Origin: Anaerolineales bacterium
Lineage (GTDB): Bacteria; Chloroflexota; Anaerolineae; Anaerolineales; Villigracilaceae
Direction: 5' to 3'
Assembly (NCBI GenBank): GCA_020060235.1
Contig: JAGVAO010000195.1
Span: 1 to 46,378 of the forward strand
DNA length: 46,378 bases
Positions within the stretch are counted from its first letter, which is position 1, and each line of letters begins with the position of its first letter. A program made the position numbers and the translations under genes. Below the pieces are notes generated by a model. It saw only the letters and a list, made by a program, of their open reading frames with translations, was not told the DNA's origin and searched no databases. Positions 6,525 through 14,077 of the stretch are shown piece after piece.

Positions 6525-7448
6525 ATGACCAAAATTCGCACCGTTTTCATGGGTTCACCCGATTTTGCCGTGCCAACCCTGCGCGCGCTGGCCGCCGATG
6601 GCCGCTACGACCTGCTGGGCGTTGTCACCCAGCCCGACCGTCCCGCCGGACGCGGCAACAAACTGACCCCGCCCCCCGTCAAAACAGCGGCGGATGAACT
6701 GGGGATAGCGGCCATCCAGCCCGAAAGGCTGCGCCAGCCCGAAGCGATGGCGCAGTTAAAAGCCTGGGCACCGGATTTGATTGTGGTCGCCGCTTTCGGG
6801 CAAATCCTGCGCCCCGAAGTGCTGGACATGCCCAAGTATGGCTGTATCAACGTCCACGCCTCGTTGCTGCCCAGGTGGCGGGGCGCGGCCCCCATCCAGG
6901 CCGCCATCCTGGCCGGGGACGTGGAGACCGGCATCACCATCATGCAAATGGACCCCGGCATCGACACCGGGCCGATGCTCTCGCAGCGCGGCATCCCCAT
7001 CCTGCCCGACGACACCGGCGGCTCGCTCTTCGGGAAACTGTCCGCGCTGGGCGGCGAACTGCTGCTCGAAACCCTGCCGCCTTTTATCGCTGGCGAACTG
7101 CATCCGCAGCCCCAACCCGCCGAGGGTGCAACTTACGCCCCGATGTTGAAAAAAGAAGACGGCCTGCTCGATTTCACCCGTCCCGCCGTCGAGTTGGAAC
7201 GCCGGGTGCGCGCCATGAGTCCCTGGCCGGGCGCGTTCATGGCCTGGCAGGGCGAAACGCTCAAAATTCACAAGGCGCATGTCGCCGAAGGAAAAGCCAA
7301 GGCGGCAGAACAGGTGATTGTGGATGGCTGTCCCGCCATTGGCACAGCAGACAGCATCCTCGTGTTTGACGAACTCCAACCGCCCGGCAAAAAGCCGATG
7401 CCTGGAAAGGACTTCCTCTCCGGGGGGCGGGTATGGTCAGTAGGATGA
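6525..7448 (+). CDS. fmt: Methionyl-tRNA formyltransferase
   Basis: The 307-residue enzyme transfers a formyl group from 10-formyltetrahydrofolate to Met-tRNAfMet for translation initiation. The N-terminal formyltransferase domain opens RTVFMGSPDFAVPTL and contains INVHASLLPRWRGAAPI, with catalytic Asn109 and His111, and Asp147 in the MDPGIDTG segment. The C-terminal tRNA-binding domain follows from about residue 205. Length is slightly below the usual 310-320. The usual partner def is absent here. The gene stands alone and its start is preceded by TAAAAT rather than a Shine-Dalgarno. Confidence 0.97.
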   Translation: MTKIRTVFMGSPDFAVPTLRALAADGRYDLLGVVTQPDRPAGRGNKLTPPPVKTAADELGIAAIQPERLRQPEAMAQLKAWAPDLIVVAAFGQILRPEVLDMPKYGCINVHASLLPRWRGAAPIQAAILAGDVETGITIMQMDPGIDTGPMLSQRGIPILPDDTGGSLFGKLSALGGELLLETLPPFIAGELHPQPQPAEGATYAPMLKKEDGLLDFTRPAVELERRVRAMSPWPGAFMAWQGETLKIHKAHVAEGKAKAAEQVIVDGCPAIGTADSILVFDELQPPGKKPMPGKDFLSGGRVWSVG

Positions 7449-7452
7449 GCGT

Positions 7453-7543
7453 TTGTCATTTCGAGCCGCTCAGCGGCGAGAAATCTTCACCTACGCGTGA
7501 AAGATTTCTCAGTCGCTACTGCGCTGCTTCCTCGAAATGACAA
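7453..7543. repeat. MITE-like inverted repeat element, copy 1
   Basis: A 91-bp element bounded by perfect 13-bp terminal inverted repeats TTGTCATTTCGAG and CTCGAAATGACAA. An inner pair GAGAAATCTTCAC (7478-7490) and GTGAAAGATTTCTC (7497-7510) also matches, apart from one extra base. It fills the gap between fmt and glpK. A related copy with the same ends lies at 35936-36039. It has no coding capacity, so it would be non-autonomous. Confidence 0.85.
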
Positions 7544-7579
7544 TAATCAACAGTGAACAAGTTTTACAAGGAGACTTCT

Positions 7580-9085
7580 ATGCCCCAATACATTGCCTCC
7601 ATCGACCAGGGAACCACCAGCACGCGCTTCATTCTCTTCGACCACAGCGGCAGCATCGTCGCCGTCGAACAGCGTGAGCATACCCAGATTTACCCCAAGC
7701 CGGGCTGGGTCGAGCATGACCCGCTCGAAATCTGGCGGCGCGCGCAGGAAGTCATCAGCGATGGGCTGGCCAAAGCCGGGGTCAGCGCAGCAGACATTGC
7801 TGCGCTCGGCATCACCAACCAGCGCGAGACCACCATCGTCTGGGACAAAGCCAGCGGCCAGCCGGTCTACAACGCCATCGTCTGGCAGGACACCCGCACC
7901 GATGAGATTTGCAACGCGCTGGCCCGCGCTTCGACTACGCCTACGGCTACGCTCAGCACCGGCCAAAACCTCCTGCGCCCCAAAACCGGCCTGCCGCTGG
8001 CAACCTACTTCTCCGGCCCGAAAATCAAGTGGATTCTGGACAACGTCCCCGGCGCGCGCGCGCGGGCTGAAAACGGCGAACTGCTCTTTGGCAACATCGA
8101 CACCTGGCTCATCTGGAACCTGACCGGCGCGCACGTCACCGATGTGACCAACGCCGGGCGCACCTTGCTAATGAACCTGGAAAGCCTCGACTGGGACGAG
8201 GAAATCCTGGCCCTGTTGGGAATCCCACGCGCCATGCTGCCCGCAATTCGCTCCTCGTCGGAGGTATATGGCACAGCCCGCGCCCCGCTCGGCGGCGTCC
8301 CGGTCTCCGGCGACCTGGGCGACCAGCATGCGGCCCTCTTTGGGCAGACCTGCTTCCAGACCGGCGAGGCCAAAAACACCTACGGCACGGGCTGCTTCAT
8401 GCTGCTCAACACCGGCGAAAAACCGGTCGAGTCAAAGAACGGACTGCTGACGACGATGGGCTACAAAATTGGTGACCAACCGGCCGTTTACGCCCTCGAA
8501 GGCTCGATTGCCATCACCGGCGCACTGGTGCAGTGGCTGCGTGACAACCTGGGCATCATCGAAAAATCGGCGGATGTGGAGACGCTCTCCCAGACTGTCG
8601 AGGACAACGGCGGCATTTACTTTGTCCCGGCTTTTAGCGGACTGTTCGCCCCCTACTGGCGCTCCGATGCGCGCGGCGTCATCGTTGGGATGACCCGTTT
8701 CGTCAACAAGGGTCACATTGCCCGCGCCGCCCTCGAAGCGACCGCCTACCAGACCCGCGAAGTGCTGGATGCCATGGAAAAGGACTCGGGCGTCAAACTG
8801 ACTTCGCTCAAAGTGGATGGCGGCATGGTCTTCAACGAGACCCTGATGCAGTTCCAGTCCGACCTGCTGGGGGTGCCGGTCATCCGCCCCAGGGTGGCTG
8901 AGACAACCGCCCTGGGTGCGGCCTATGCCGCCGGGCTGGCTGTTGGCTTCTGGAAGGATTTCGACGAACTGCGCGCCAACTGGGGCCTCGACAAAGCCTG
9001 GTCGCCGCAAATGGGCGGTGAAGAACGCGCCAAATTGTATGCGGGTTGGAAGAAGGCCGTTACTCGCACGTTTGATTGGGTGTAG
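7580..9085 (+). CDS. glpK: Glycerol kinase
   Basis: The 501-residue protein phosphorylates glycerol to sn-glycerol 3-phosphate with ATP. It belongs to the FGGY family. The N-terminal ATP motif DQGTTSTR is at 9-16. Glycerol-binding residues are in place: Arg82-Glu83 (NQRE), Tyr143 (ATYFSG) and Asp248 ([10 protein letters not shown]). The ATG at 7580 is chosen over an upstream GTG at 7553 because AAGGAG lies 5 nt before it and the conserved N-terminus starts there. There is no glpF or glpD nearby. A strong terminator follows at 9100-9138. Confidence 0.97.
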   Translation: MPQYIASIDQGTTSTRFILFDHSGSIVAVEQREHTQIYPKPGWVEHDPLEIWRRAQEVISDGLAKAGVSAADIAALGITNQRETTIVWDKASGQPVYNAIVWQDTRTDEICNALARASTTPTATLSTGQNLLRPKTGLPLATYFSGPKIKWILDNVPGARARAENGELLFGNIDTWLIWNLTGAHVTDVTNAGRTLLMNLESLDWDEEILALLGIPRAMLPAIRSSSEVYGTARAPLGGVPVSGDLGDQHAALFGQTCFQTGEAKNTYGTGCFMLLNTGEKPVESKNGLLTTMGYKIGDQPAVYALEGSIAITGALVQWLRDNLGIIEKSADVETLSQTVEDNGGIYFVPAFSGLFAPYWRSDARGVIVGMTRFVNKGHIARAALEATAYQTREVLDAMEKDSGVKLTSLKVDGGMVFNETLMQFQSDLLGVPVIRPRVAETTALGAAYAAGLAVGFWKDFDELRANWGLDKAWSPQMGGEERAKLYAGWKKAVTRTFDWV

Positions 9086-9099
9086 GCACAGCGTTTTTG

Positions 9100-9138
9100 C
9101 AATCAAAAAAGACCAGCCTCGCTGGTCTTTTTTGATTG
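9100..9138. terminator. Bidirectional terminator between glpK and the DinB-like gene
   Basis: An 18-bp perfect stem, CAATCAAAAAAGACCAGC with its reverse complement around CTC. The embedded T6 tracts on both strands let it end both converging transcripts, 15 bp behind glpK and 28 bp behind the minus-strand gene. Confidence 0.92.
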
Positions 9139-9166
9139 TGAGATAGTGAAAGGTAGCAGGGGCGGT

Positions 9167-9991
9167 TTAGTACAAAATCAACAAACCTTTGAAGTTCGTT
9201 TCCACCAATTCGCGGTTGCCGGAAATGCGGGCGCGCTTCATGCCTTCCTCGTATGAAAAACGTCCGGAAACGAAGATGTTGAAATCCAACACATCCATCT
9301 CAAGTTCGGCTTCAGGTTCACCGCTTCCTAAAACCCACTCGCCGCCCGCGATTCCGGTCAGGACAAGGTGGATGGCGCGATTGCCGAGTCTTCCGTCCAA
9401 CTTTCGAGCGACATCAAGCACAACCAGTTCGTTGATACGTCCGTCATGTTCGCGGGTTTGCTCGAAATCGCGGCCTGTCGCGCGGCAAATATCGAGGCGG
9501 TGCATCCAGGTATCGCGGCTGTGCGTCACCCACATCAACTGGCGCAGCGACATAAATCCGCCCACTTGATGGGGAATGGCAATCCATTTGATTGCGCGAA
9601 ACCCATGGGCCCAGTTATGAATGGCCTTGGGGCCAACCTGTCTCAGTTCGGCAATCAGTTCTGCCGGGGTCATCCCGGCGCGTTCACCTACCTGGAGGTC
9701 ATTAATCGCATCTTCGGGCAACTGCCCATTTTTAGGAATGCGGGTATATTGGCGAAACATCTCCCCGTAGCCGCTTCCGCTGGCGTACCCGCCGGCCTGG
9801 TGGGCCACCATGTCGTGCACATTCCAGGCGGTGCAGGCCGTCGGCTTTGACCAGTCTTCGGGGTCAAGCAATTCAATCAGGCGCATGAAACGCTCAAAAG
9901 CGGTCTCAAGCAATTGATGAGCTTCGTCCGCATGGGTATCAGGGATTGCGCGGGCAAAAGAAAAGCTTGAATGGGAAATTGCGACAGTCAT
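9167..9991 (-). CDS. DinB/MDMPI-type metal-dependent enzyme (maleylpyruvate isomerase family)
   Basis: The 274-residue protein has the N-terminal four-helix DinB-like domain of the maleylpyruvate isomerase family (segment DWSKPTACTAWNVHDMVAH) and a C-terminal SCP2-like half from about residue 185. The probable metal ligands are His64, Asp159 and His163 (VTHSRDTWMHRLD). The family is usually named mycothiol-dependent, but mycothiol is an actinobacterial thiol, so that cofactor should not be assumed here. Its ATG overlaps the TGA of the upstream TetR gene by 4 bp (ATGA), so the two are translationally coupled. Substrate unknown; detoxification or thiol transfer is a guess. Confidence 0.85.
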   Translation of the reverse strand: MTVAISHSSFSFARAIPDTHADEAHQLLETAFERFMRLIELLDPEDWSKPTACTAWNVHDMVAHQAGGYASGSGYGEMFRQYTRIPKNGQLPEDAINDLQVGERAGMTPAELIAELRQVGPKAIHNWAHGFRAIKWIAIPHQVGGFMSLRQLMWVTHSRDTWMHRLDICRATGRDFEQTREHDGRINELVVLDVARKLDGRLGNRAIHLVLTGIAGGEWVLGSGEPEAELEMDVLDFNIFVSGRFSYEEGMKRARISGNRELVETNFKGLLILY

Positions 9992-10620
9992 TGGTTCTCT
10001 CCTTTTTCTAAAATGGTCTTTTCAAGCATCGATAAAGCAATCGGAATCAGCGAGCCAAAACGTCCCTGCCCGATAGGTAAATGCGGTTCATTGGCAAGGT
10101 GCATGGCGGTCAAACCATGCGAGACGGCTATCACCAGGTTGACAACCTGTTCATTGGTAAGACTTGTATCCAATTCAGGCCTGTAAGATTCAACCCGCTG
10201 ATAGGCGCGGTTAAGAATATCAAAACTCAAATCCAGGCTTTGCTGCGAAGGAACAAAACCGGGAACGGGCCGCTCAAAGCAAAGTTGGTAAAGTTCAGGG
10301 TTCTCCAGTGCAAAAGACATGTAGCCTTCAACCAAAATTCGGATTTCTTCCTGAAAACTTTCCGACTCGGTTGCCGCTTTTGTAAAGATTGCATCGCTCA
10401 AGCTAAAACCCAGCCGAAACAGCGCATCATAAATATCCATTTTGCCAGCAAAATAGTTATAGAGTGATGGCGCGCGCATATCCATGCGGCGGGCAAGTTC
10501 CTGCATCGAAAGTGCGGCAACACCTTCTTCGCGCATAATCGCGCGGGCGGTATCGAGTATGTCTTGGATGGTGGCTTTGCGGACGCGCTGTCGCCGGGTT
10601 AGGGTGTCGGGAGCTGTCAT
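9988..10620 (-). CDS. TetR-family transcriptional regulator
   Basis: The 210-residue protein has a TetR N-terminal helix-turn-helix at about residues 16-62 (ILDTARAIMREEGVAALSMQELARRMDMRAPSLYNYF, split here across helices) and a WHG-type ligand-binding C-terminus (MSFALENPELYQLCFERPVPG). It is the first gene of a two-gene operon and overlaps the DinB-like gene by 4 bp. Two palindromic 13-mers in its own promoter (10627-10658) point to autorepression lifted by an unknown ligand, probably related to the substrate of the partner enzyme. Confidence 0.95.
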   Translation of the reverse strand: MTAPDTLTRRQRVRKATIQDILDTARAIMREEGVAALSMQELARRMDMRAPSLYNYFAGKMDIYDALFRLGFSLSDAIFTKAATESESFQEEIRILVEGYMSFALENPELYQLCFERPVPGFVPSQQSLDLSFDILNRAYQRVESYRPELDTSLTNEQVVNLVIAVSHGLTAMHLANEPHLPIGQGRFGSLIPIALSMLEKTILEKGENQ

Positions 10621-10626
10621 ATTTTC

Positions 10627-10658
10627 CTAATATTATTAGTTTTGTCTAATTATATTAG
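10627..10658. promoter_or_regulatory. Paired palindromic operator of the TetR operon
   Basis: CTAATATTATTAG (10627-10639) and CTAATTATATTAG (10646-10658) are near-identical palindromes with centres 19 bp apart, close to two helical turns. The second covers the -10 hexamer and the first covers the transcript start and the region just before the Shine-Dalgarno. This is the layout expected of a TetR autoregulatory operator. Confidence 0.8.
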
Positions 10659-10676
10659 TTTTTCTGTATCTGTCAA
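10649..10676 (-). promoter_or_regulatory. Sigma-70-type promoter of the TetR operon
   Basis: On the minus strand a consensus -35 TTGACA (10671-10676) and a consensus -10 TATAAT (10649-10654) are separated by 16 bp. Transcription would start near 10642. The start codon at 10620 has AGGA as a short Shine-Dalgarno. Confidence 0.85.
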
Positions 10677-10697
10677 GCAGTAATTTGAACCGGCAAT

Positions 10698-10729
10698 AAA
10701 AAACCGGACGGCCTGTGTTACCGTCCGGT
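10698..10729 (-). terminator. Intrinsic terminator of the lectin-like lipoprotein gene
   Basis: On the minus strand ACCGGACGG pairs with CCGTCCGGT around a nine-base loop and is followed by a T-run (A-run at 10698-10703 on the plus strand). It starts 25 bp behind the stop of 10754-11416. Confidence 0.85.
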
Positions 10730-10753
10730 CGGTTTTCTGAGTTTTGGGATATT

Positions 10754-11416
10754 TTATGGTGATGGTAGCCTGGTGATAACAAAATCATCGAAAGTTACGT
10801 CGGCGGCATTTTCCTGCTTGTCACTCCAGGTAAACAAACCAACATAACCGCCTGAGTAAGTCGAATCCTGGACGCTGTCGATTTGCTTTCCATCGACATA
10901 CAGCGTCAGGACACCGTTGCCACAATCCGCTCCGATGCGATAGGAGGCAGCGTCCTGTACAATCAGTTCTGAATCGCCCCATTCGTTATCATTGGTCAGG
11001 AAGAAATCATCTTTCCCATCCTCGCCTCGGGCAATCACATACTGACCGTAAGAGGTTATTGCAAAATAATACAGGTTGGTATCAGGCTCTCCCTGGTAAC
11101 AAATAATACCAAAAGCCGTATTTGAATCCGAACTATTGTCCCTGGCTGTCACTTCGATGTGCGTATTGCTATATTCACTGTCTCCGGGGTTGCTCCAGAC
11201 ATAGAAACGCGGAACAAAAACGCGGAAACGCAAACCGCCATTTTCGTACTCAACCGAACTGTTCGAGTCGGACCCAGTACCCCAATTCTGGCGAAGCCCA
11301 TCGAAGTTATCTTCCATCAGGGGGCCATTCATTCCGGGCAAAGATACAGCATTGCAAGCCAGGGCGGCAACAGCCAAAACGAGAACAACCAGCGTAATTT
11401 CAAATCGTTTTTTCAT
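10754..11416 (-). CDS. Lipoprotein with a concanavalin/LamG-like domain
   Basis: The 220-residue protein has a lipoprotein signal: MKKRFEITLVVLVLAVAALAC, written here as K/R-rich start, hydrophobic core and the lipobox ALA-C at Cys21. The mature part resembles a jelly-roll carbohydrate-binding or LamG-like fold. Clues are DNFDGLRQNWGTG, the run YYFAITSYGQYVIAR, YRIGADCGNGVLTLYVDG and the end DVTFDDFVI, typical of 3-keto-disaccharide-hydrolase/LamG-like domains. No catalytic motif is visible, so binding rather than catalysis is likely. A Shine-Dalgarno (AGGAGA) precedes the ATG. It is divergent from the FAS1 lipoprotein gene. Confidence 0.82.
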   Translation of the reverse strand: MKKRFEITLVVLVLAVAALACNAVSLPGMNGPLMEDNFDGLRQNWGTGSDSNSSVEYENGGLRFRVFVPRFYVWSNPGDSEYSNTHIEVTARDNSSDSNTAFGIICYQGEPDTNLYYFAITSYGQYVIARGEDGKDDFFLTNDNEWGDSELIVQDAASYRIGADCGNGVLTLYVDGKQIDSVQDSTYSGGYVGLFTWSDKQENAADVTFDDFVITRLPSP

Positions 11417-11500
11417 CAGTTTCTCCTGTTTGAATAAAAGTATGTTCTTTATACAGCAGTATTGCCAGAAAATAAATAGACAATTTGTGCCATTTTAGGT

Positions 11501-11549
11501 CGAAAATTGGTCAAAAGATTAAATTCGGATAAATTTTGTCCAATTTTCG
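11501..11549. other. Inverted repeat in the divergent lipoprotein intergenic region
   Basis: CGAAAATTGGTCAAAA (11501-11516) and TTTTGTCCAATTTTCG (11534-11549) are reverse complements with one mismatch over 16 bp and a 17-bp spacer. It lies between the two divergent starts, upstream of the FAS1 promoter. It could be an operator for a regulator controlling one or both genes. Confidence 0.55.
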
Positions 11550-11581
11550 TATGAGATGCGTATGAGTTGCTATCAGGGAGA

Positions 11582-11609
11582 TTGACCAACCGGAACTCGC
11601 GTATATAAT
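11582..11609 (+). promoter_or_regulatory. Sigma-70-type promoter of the FAS1 lipoprotein gene
   Basis: TTGACC (11582-11587) and TATAAT (11604-11609) are spaced 16 bp. Transcription would start near 11616, giving a leader of about 56 nt with a strong AAGGAGAG ribosome-binding site before the ATG at 11672. Confidence 0.8.
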
Positions 11610-11671
11610 TTGCACAGATTTTCCGGAAAAAATCTAAACAAAACCTTTGCAAATTATATAAGGAGAGAAAA

Positions 11672-12661
11672 ATGAACCGCTTGACCGCTGTTGTATCCCT
11701 GTTACTGGTTGCTGTCTTTGTCCTGGCCGCCTGCGCTCCCGCCCCGGCACCCGAACCCACCCCCATGCCTGAGCCGACCGCCATCCCCGAACCCACCCCC
11801 GAACCGGCTCCCGAAGTTCTCGATATTGTTGATACCGCCGTTGCCGATGGCCGCTTCACCACCCTGGTAGCCGCCGTCCAGGCTGCCGAACTGGTCGATA
11901 CCCTCAAAGGTGAAGGCCCCTTCACTGTCTTTGCCCCAACCGATGACGCTTTCGCCGCCCTGCCTGAAGGCACACTCGAAAGTCTGCTGCTGCCCGAAAA
12001 CAAGCAAACCCTGACCGACATCCTGCTCTACCATGTGGTCGCCGGGAAAGTCATGGCAGCTGACGTGGTCGGACTCGATAGCGCCACCACCGCCCTGGGC
12101 GCGGATGTCAACATCAAGGTGGATATGGGCAATGTTTATATCAACGACGCCCAGGTGATTATCACCGACATCGAAACCAGCAATGGCATCATCCATGTCA
12201 TCGACACGGTCATCCTGCCGCCCACTGAAGAAGCCGTCGAGGCTCCTGGCAACATTGTCGAAATTGCCGTCGCCGATGAGCGATTCAGCACCCTGGTTGC
12301 CGCCGTTGTCGCTGCTGACCTGGCTGAAACCCTGAGCGGGGAAGGCCCCTTCACCGTCTTCGCCCCGACCAACGATGCCTTCGCCGCCCTGCCTGCCGGT
12401 ACGCTTGACAGCCTGCTGCTGCCGGAAAACAAACAGGCCCTGACCAACATCCTGCTCTATCATGTCGTCTCCGGGAACGTGCTGGCTGCCGATGTGGTCG
12501 GCCTGGACAGCGCCACAACCGCCCTTGGGCAGGATTTCACCATCAGCATTCGTGACGGCAAGGTCTTCCTGAATGACACCATCGAAGTCATCATCACCGA
12601 TATCGAAGCCGCCAACGGCGTCATCCATGTCATCGATGCAGTGTTGCTGCCCGCGAATTAG
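11672..12661 (+). CDS. Lipoprotein with two fasciclin (FAS1) domains
   Basis: The 329-residue protein has a lipoprotein signal peptide ending in the lipobox LAAC (Cys21), a Pro/Glu/Thr linker ([15 protein letters not shown]), and two FAS1 domains at about 48-182 and 190-329. Each contains the H1-like box [11 protein letters not shown](D/N)DAFAALP and the H2-like box NGIIHVID or NGVIHVID. The two repeats are nearly identical in long stretches (for example ILLYHVV and [11 protein letters not shown]), which indicates a recent tandem duplication. FAS1 domains mediate cell adhesion and matrix binding; an outer-surface anchor role is likely. Its own promoter and terminator make it monocistronic. 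Confidence 0.95.
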   Translation: MNRLTAVVSLLLVAVFVLAACAPAPAPEPTPMPEPTAIPEPTPEPAPEVLDIVDTAVADGRFTTLVAAVQAAELVDTLKGEGPFTVFAPTDDAFAALPEGTLESLLLPENKQTLTDILLYHVVAGKVMAADVVGLDSATTALGADVNIKVDMGNVYINDAQVIITDIETSNGIIHVIDTVILPPTEEAVEAPGNIVEIAVADERFSTLVAAVVAADLAETLSGEGPFTVFAPTNDAFAALPAGTLDSLLLPENKQALTNILLYHVVSGNVLAADVVGLDSATTALGQDFTISIRDGKVFLNDTIEVIITDIEAANGVIHVIDAVLLPAN

Positions 12662-12698
12662 ATTGACCTCTTCTCCTCCAGAAGTGGTGGGATAAAGG

Positions 12699-12728
12699 AA
12701 CTGCCCCGGGTTTCCGGGGCAGTTCTGC
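12699..12728 (+). terminator. Intrinsic terminator of the FAS1 gene
   Basis: AACTGCCCCGG (12699-12709) and CCGGGGCAGTT (12714-12724) pair perfectly around GTTT, followed by CTGCTTTT. It lies between two converging genes and could serve both. Confidence 0.82.
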
Positions 12729-12748
12729 TTTTCATGTGGAGGTGAAAA

Positions 12749-13090
12749 TTAACGGTAATCGCCCTCGCCCTTGATGGCGTTGCGCTCGAGGCGCGAGAAC
12801 AGTTTTTCGAGGTTGGATTCGGCCACTTCCTGCAGGGGGATGTCCAATTCAGTGGCGATTTGGGCCAGGTACCAGAGCACATCGCCGAGTTCGTATTTGA
12901 GCGCTTCGCGGTCGGCGTCACTCACCCGACCGCCATGGTCTCGGAAGATTTTCTTAACTTTACCGGCCAGTTCACCGGCTTCGTTGACCAGGCCCAGGGT
13001 GGGGTAAACAATCGGGTGGTCGGTATGCACCAGGTTCCAAGTTTTGCGCGATTCGCGCTGGTAATCGTTCAGGTCTTTGACGATAGGCAT
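12749..13090 (-). CDS. MazG-like nucleotide pyrophosphohydrolase
   Basis: The 113-residue protein is a single MazG-type all-alpha NTP pyrophosphatase domain. The metal-binding motifs are present: E37-x-x-E40 in VNEAGEL and E67-x-x-D70 in YELGDVLWYL. Such small enzymes hydrolyse (d)NTPs, often non-canonical ones, to monophosphates. The start at 13090 (MPIVKDLNDYQ) is chosen because the family N-terminus begins there and AAGGAT lies upstream; a longer open frame reads into the previous gene. It starts 7 bp after the lipid-kinase-like gene, so the two are cotranscribed. Confidence 0.92.
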   Translation of the reverse strand: MPIVKDLNDYQRESRKTWNLVHTDHPIVYPTLGLVNEAGELAGKVKKIFRDHGGRVSDADREALKYELGDVLWYLAQIATELDIPLQEVAESNLEKLFSRLERNAIKGEGDYR

Positions 13091-13097
13091 GTTGTTT

Positions 13098-14012
13098 TTA
13101 TCCTTTGATGACTTGCAGGGCGTTGGGAAGAATCTCAAAACTGACCTGGCGCAGGTTGCTGCCGAAACTGGTATAAACCTCGCCATCAGCGTGGATGTAG
13201 AGCGGTTTGTCTGAAACCAGGCTCAGGCGGCGCATGGTTCCCATCGTCACCTGCGGGAACTTCTCGTGCGTGCCCTTCATCACCTCGGGCAAAAGCCGCA
13301 GCATCGTCAGGCGCGAACATTCGCCAATCATGACATAATGCAGGATGCCGTCATCGTTGCGAGCTTCGGGAGCGACGATAAAACCGCCGCCCTCGCGCCG
13401 CCCGTTGCAAACAGCCAGCATCAGGTTGGACTGCTCGACAACCTGACCATCGAAGTCCATCTTCATCAAGGCCGGGGTGTGGTTGACGGCAATGGTCTGC
13501 AAAACCGCAGCCAGGTACATCATAAAGCCGCGCAGGAGCGGCAATTTGTGCGAACGGATGGTAACGACCGCATCAAAACCAATCCCGAGGGTGTTGTCGA
13601 AATATTCCTTACGGCCGTGCTCGTCGGTCATCAGTCCCAGGTCGACCGGGGAAGCCTCGCCAGACAGGGCGTGCGCCAGGGCACGGTCGGGGGCCATGGG
13701 CACGCCGATGGCGTGGGCAAAGTCGTTTCCCGAACCAATCGGAACCACACCCATCGCCGGGCGGCGTTCCGCCGGGACCTGCATCAGCCCGTTGACCACC
13801 TCGTGAGCCGTACCGTCGCCGCCGAGGGCAATGACACGCTCATATCCCTGCTCGGCAGCCTGGAGGGCCAACTCGACAGCATGGGTCGGATAGACCGTCC
13901 CGCTCCATTCAGCGCCATATTGGCTGGCAATCGGGCGCAGGTCGTTGGCAACCGTCCAGGCGCGCCCCATATCGGCTGACGAGTTAAAGATGAGTTTGGC
14001 TTTTTTGGGCAT
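13098..14012 (-). CDS. Diacylglycerol/sphingosine kinase-family lipid kinase
   Basis: The 304-residue protein has the DAGK catalytic domain: ALGGDGTAHEVVNGL (GGDGT at 64-68) and PIGSGNDFA (93-99). The second beta-sandwich domain ends near IHADGE, as in DgkB/YegS/BmrU proteins. It probably phosphorylates a membrane lipid such as diacylglycerol for recycling to phosphatidic acid. The exact lipid is not set by the sequence. The start at 14012 follows a strong GGAGGAG; an in-frame ATG 15 nt upstream lies before that site and is less likely. It heads a pair with the MazG-like gene. Confidence 0.92.
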   Translation of the reverse strand: MPKKAKLIFNSSADMGRAWTVANDLRPIASQYGAEWSGTVYPTHAVELALQAAEQGYERVIALGGDGTAHEVVNGLMQVPAERRPAMGVVPIGSGNDFAHAIGVPMAPDRALAHALSGEASPVDLGLMTDEHGRKEYFDNTLGIGFDAVVTIRSHKLPLLRGFMMYLAAVLQTIAVNHTPALMKMDFDGQVVEQSNLMLAVCNGRREGGGFIVAPEARNDDGILHYVMIGECSRLTMLRLLPEVMKGTHEKFPQVTMGTMRRLSLVSDKPLYIHADGEVYTSFGSNLRQVSFEILPNALQVIKG

Positions 14013-14077
14013 ATCTCCTCCACACATAAAAAACGGATTGTTGGCATTAACAACCCGTAAAGCGCAAAAAAGTTGGC

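Noticed and set aside
11702-12628. Open frame of 308 codons antisense to the FAS1 gene
   Set aside because: Its repeats simply mirror the duplicated FAS1 domains, and the plus-strand gene has a promoter, signal peptide and terminator.
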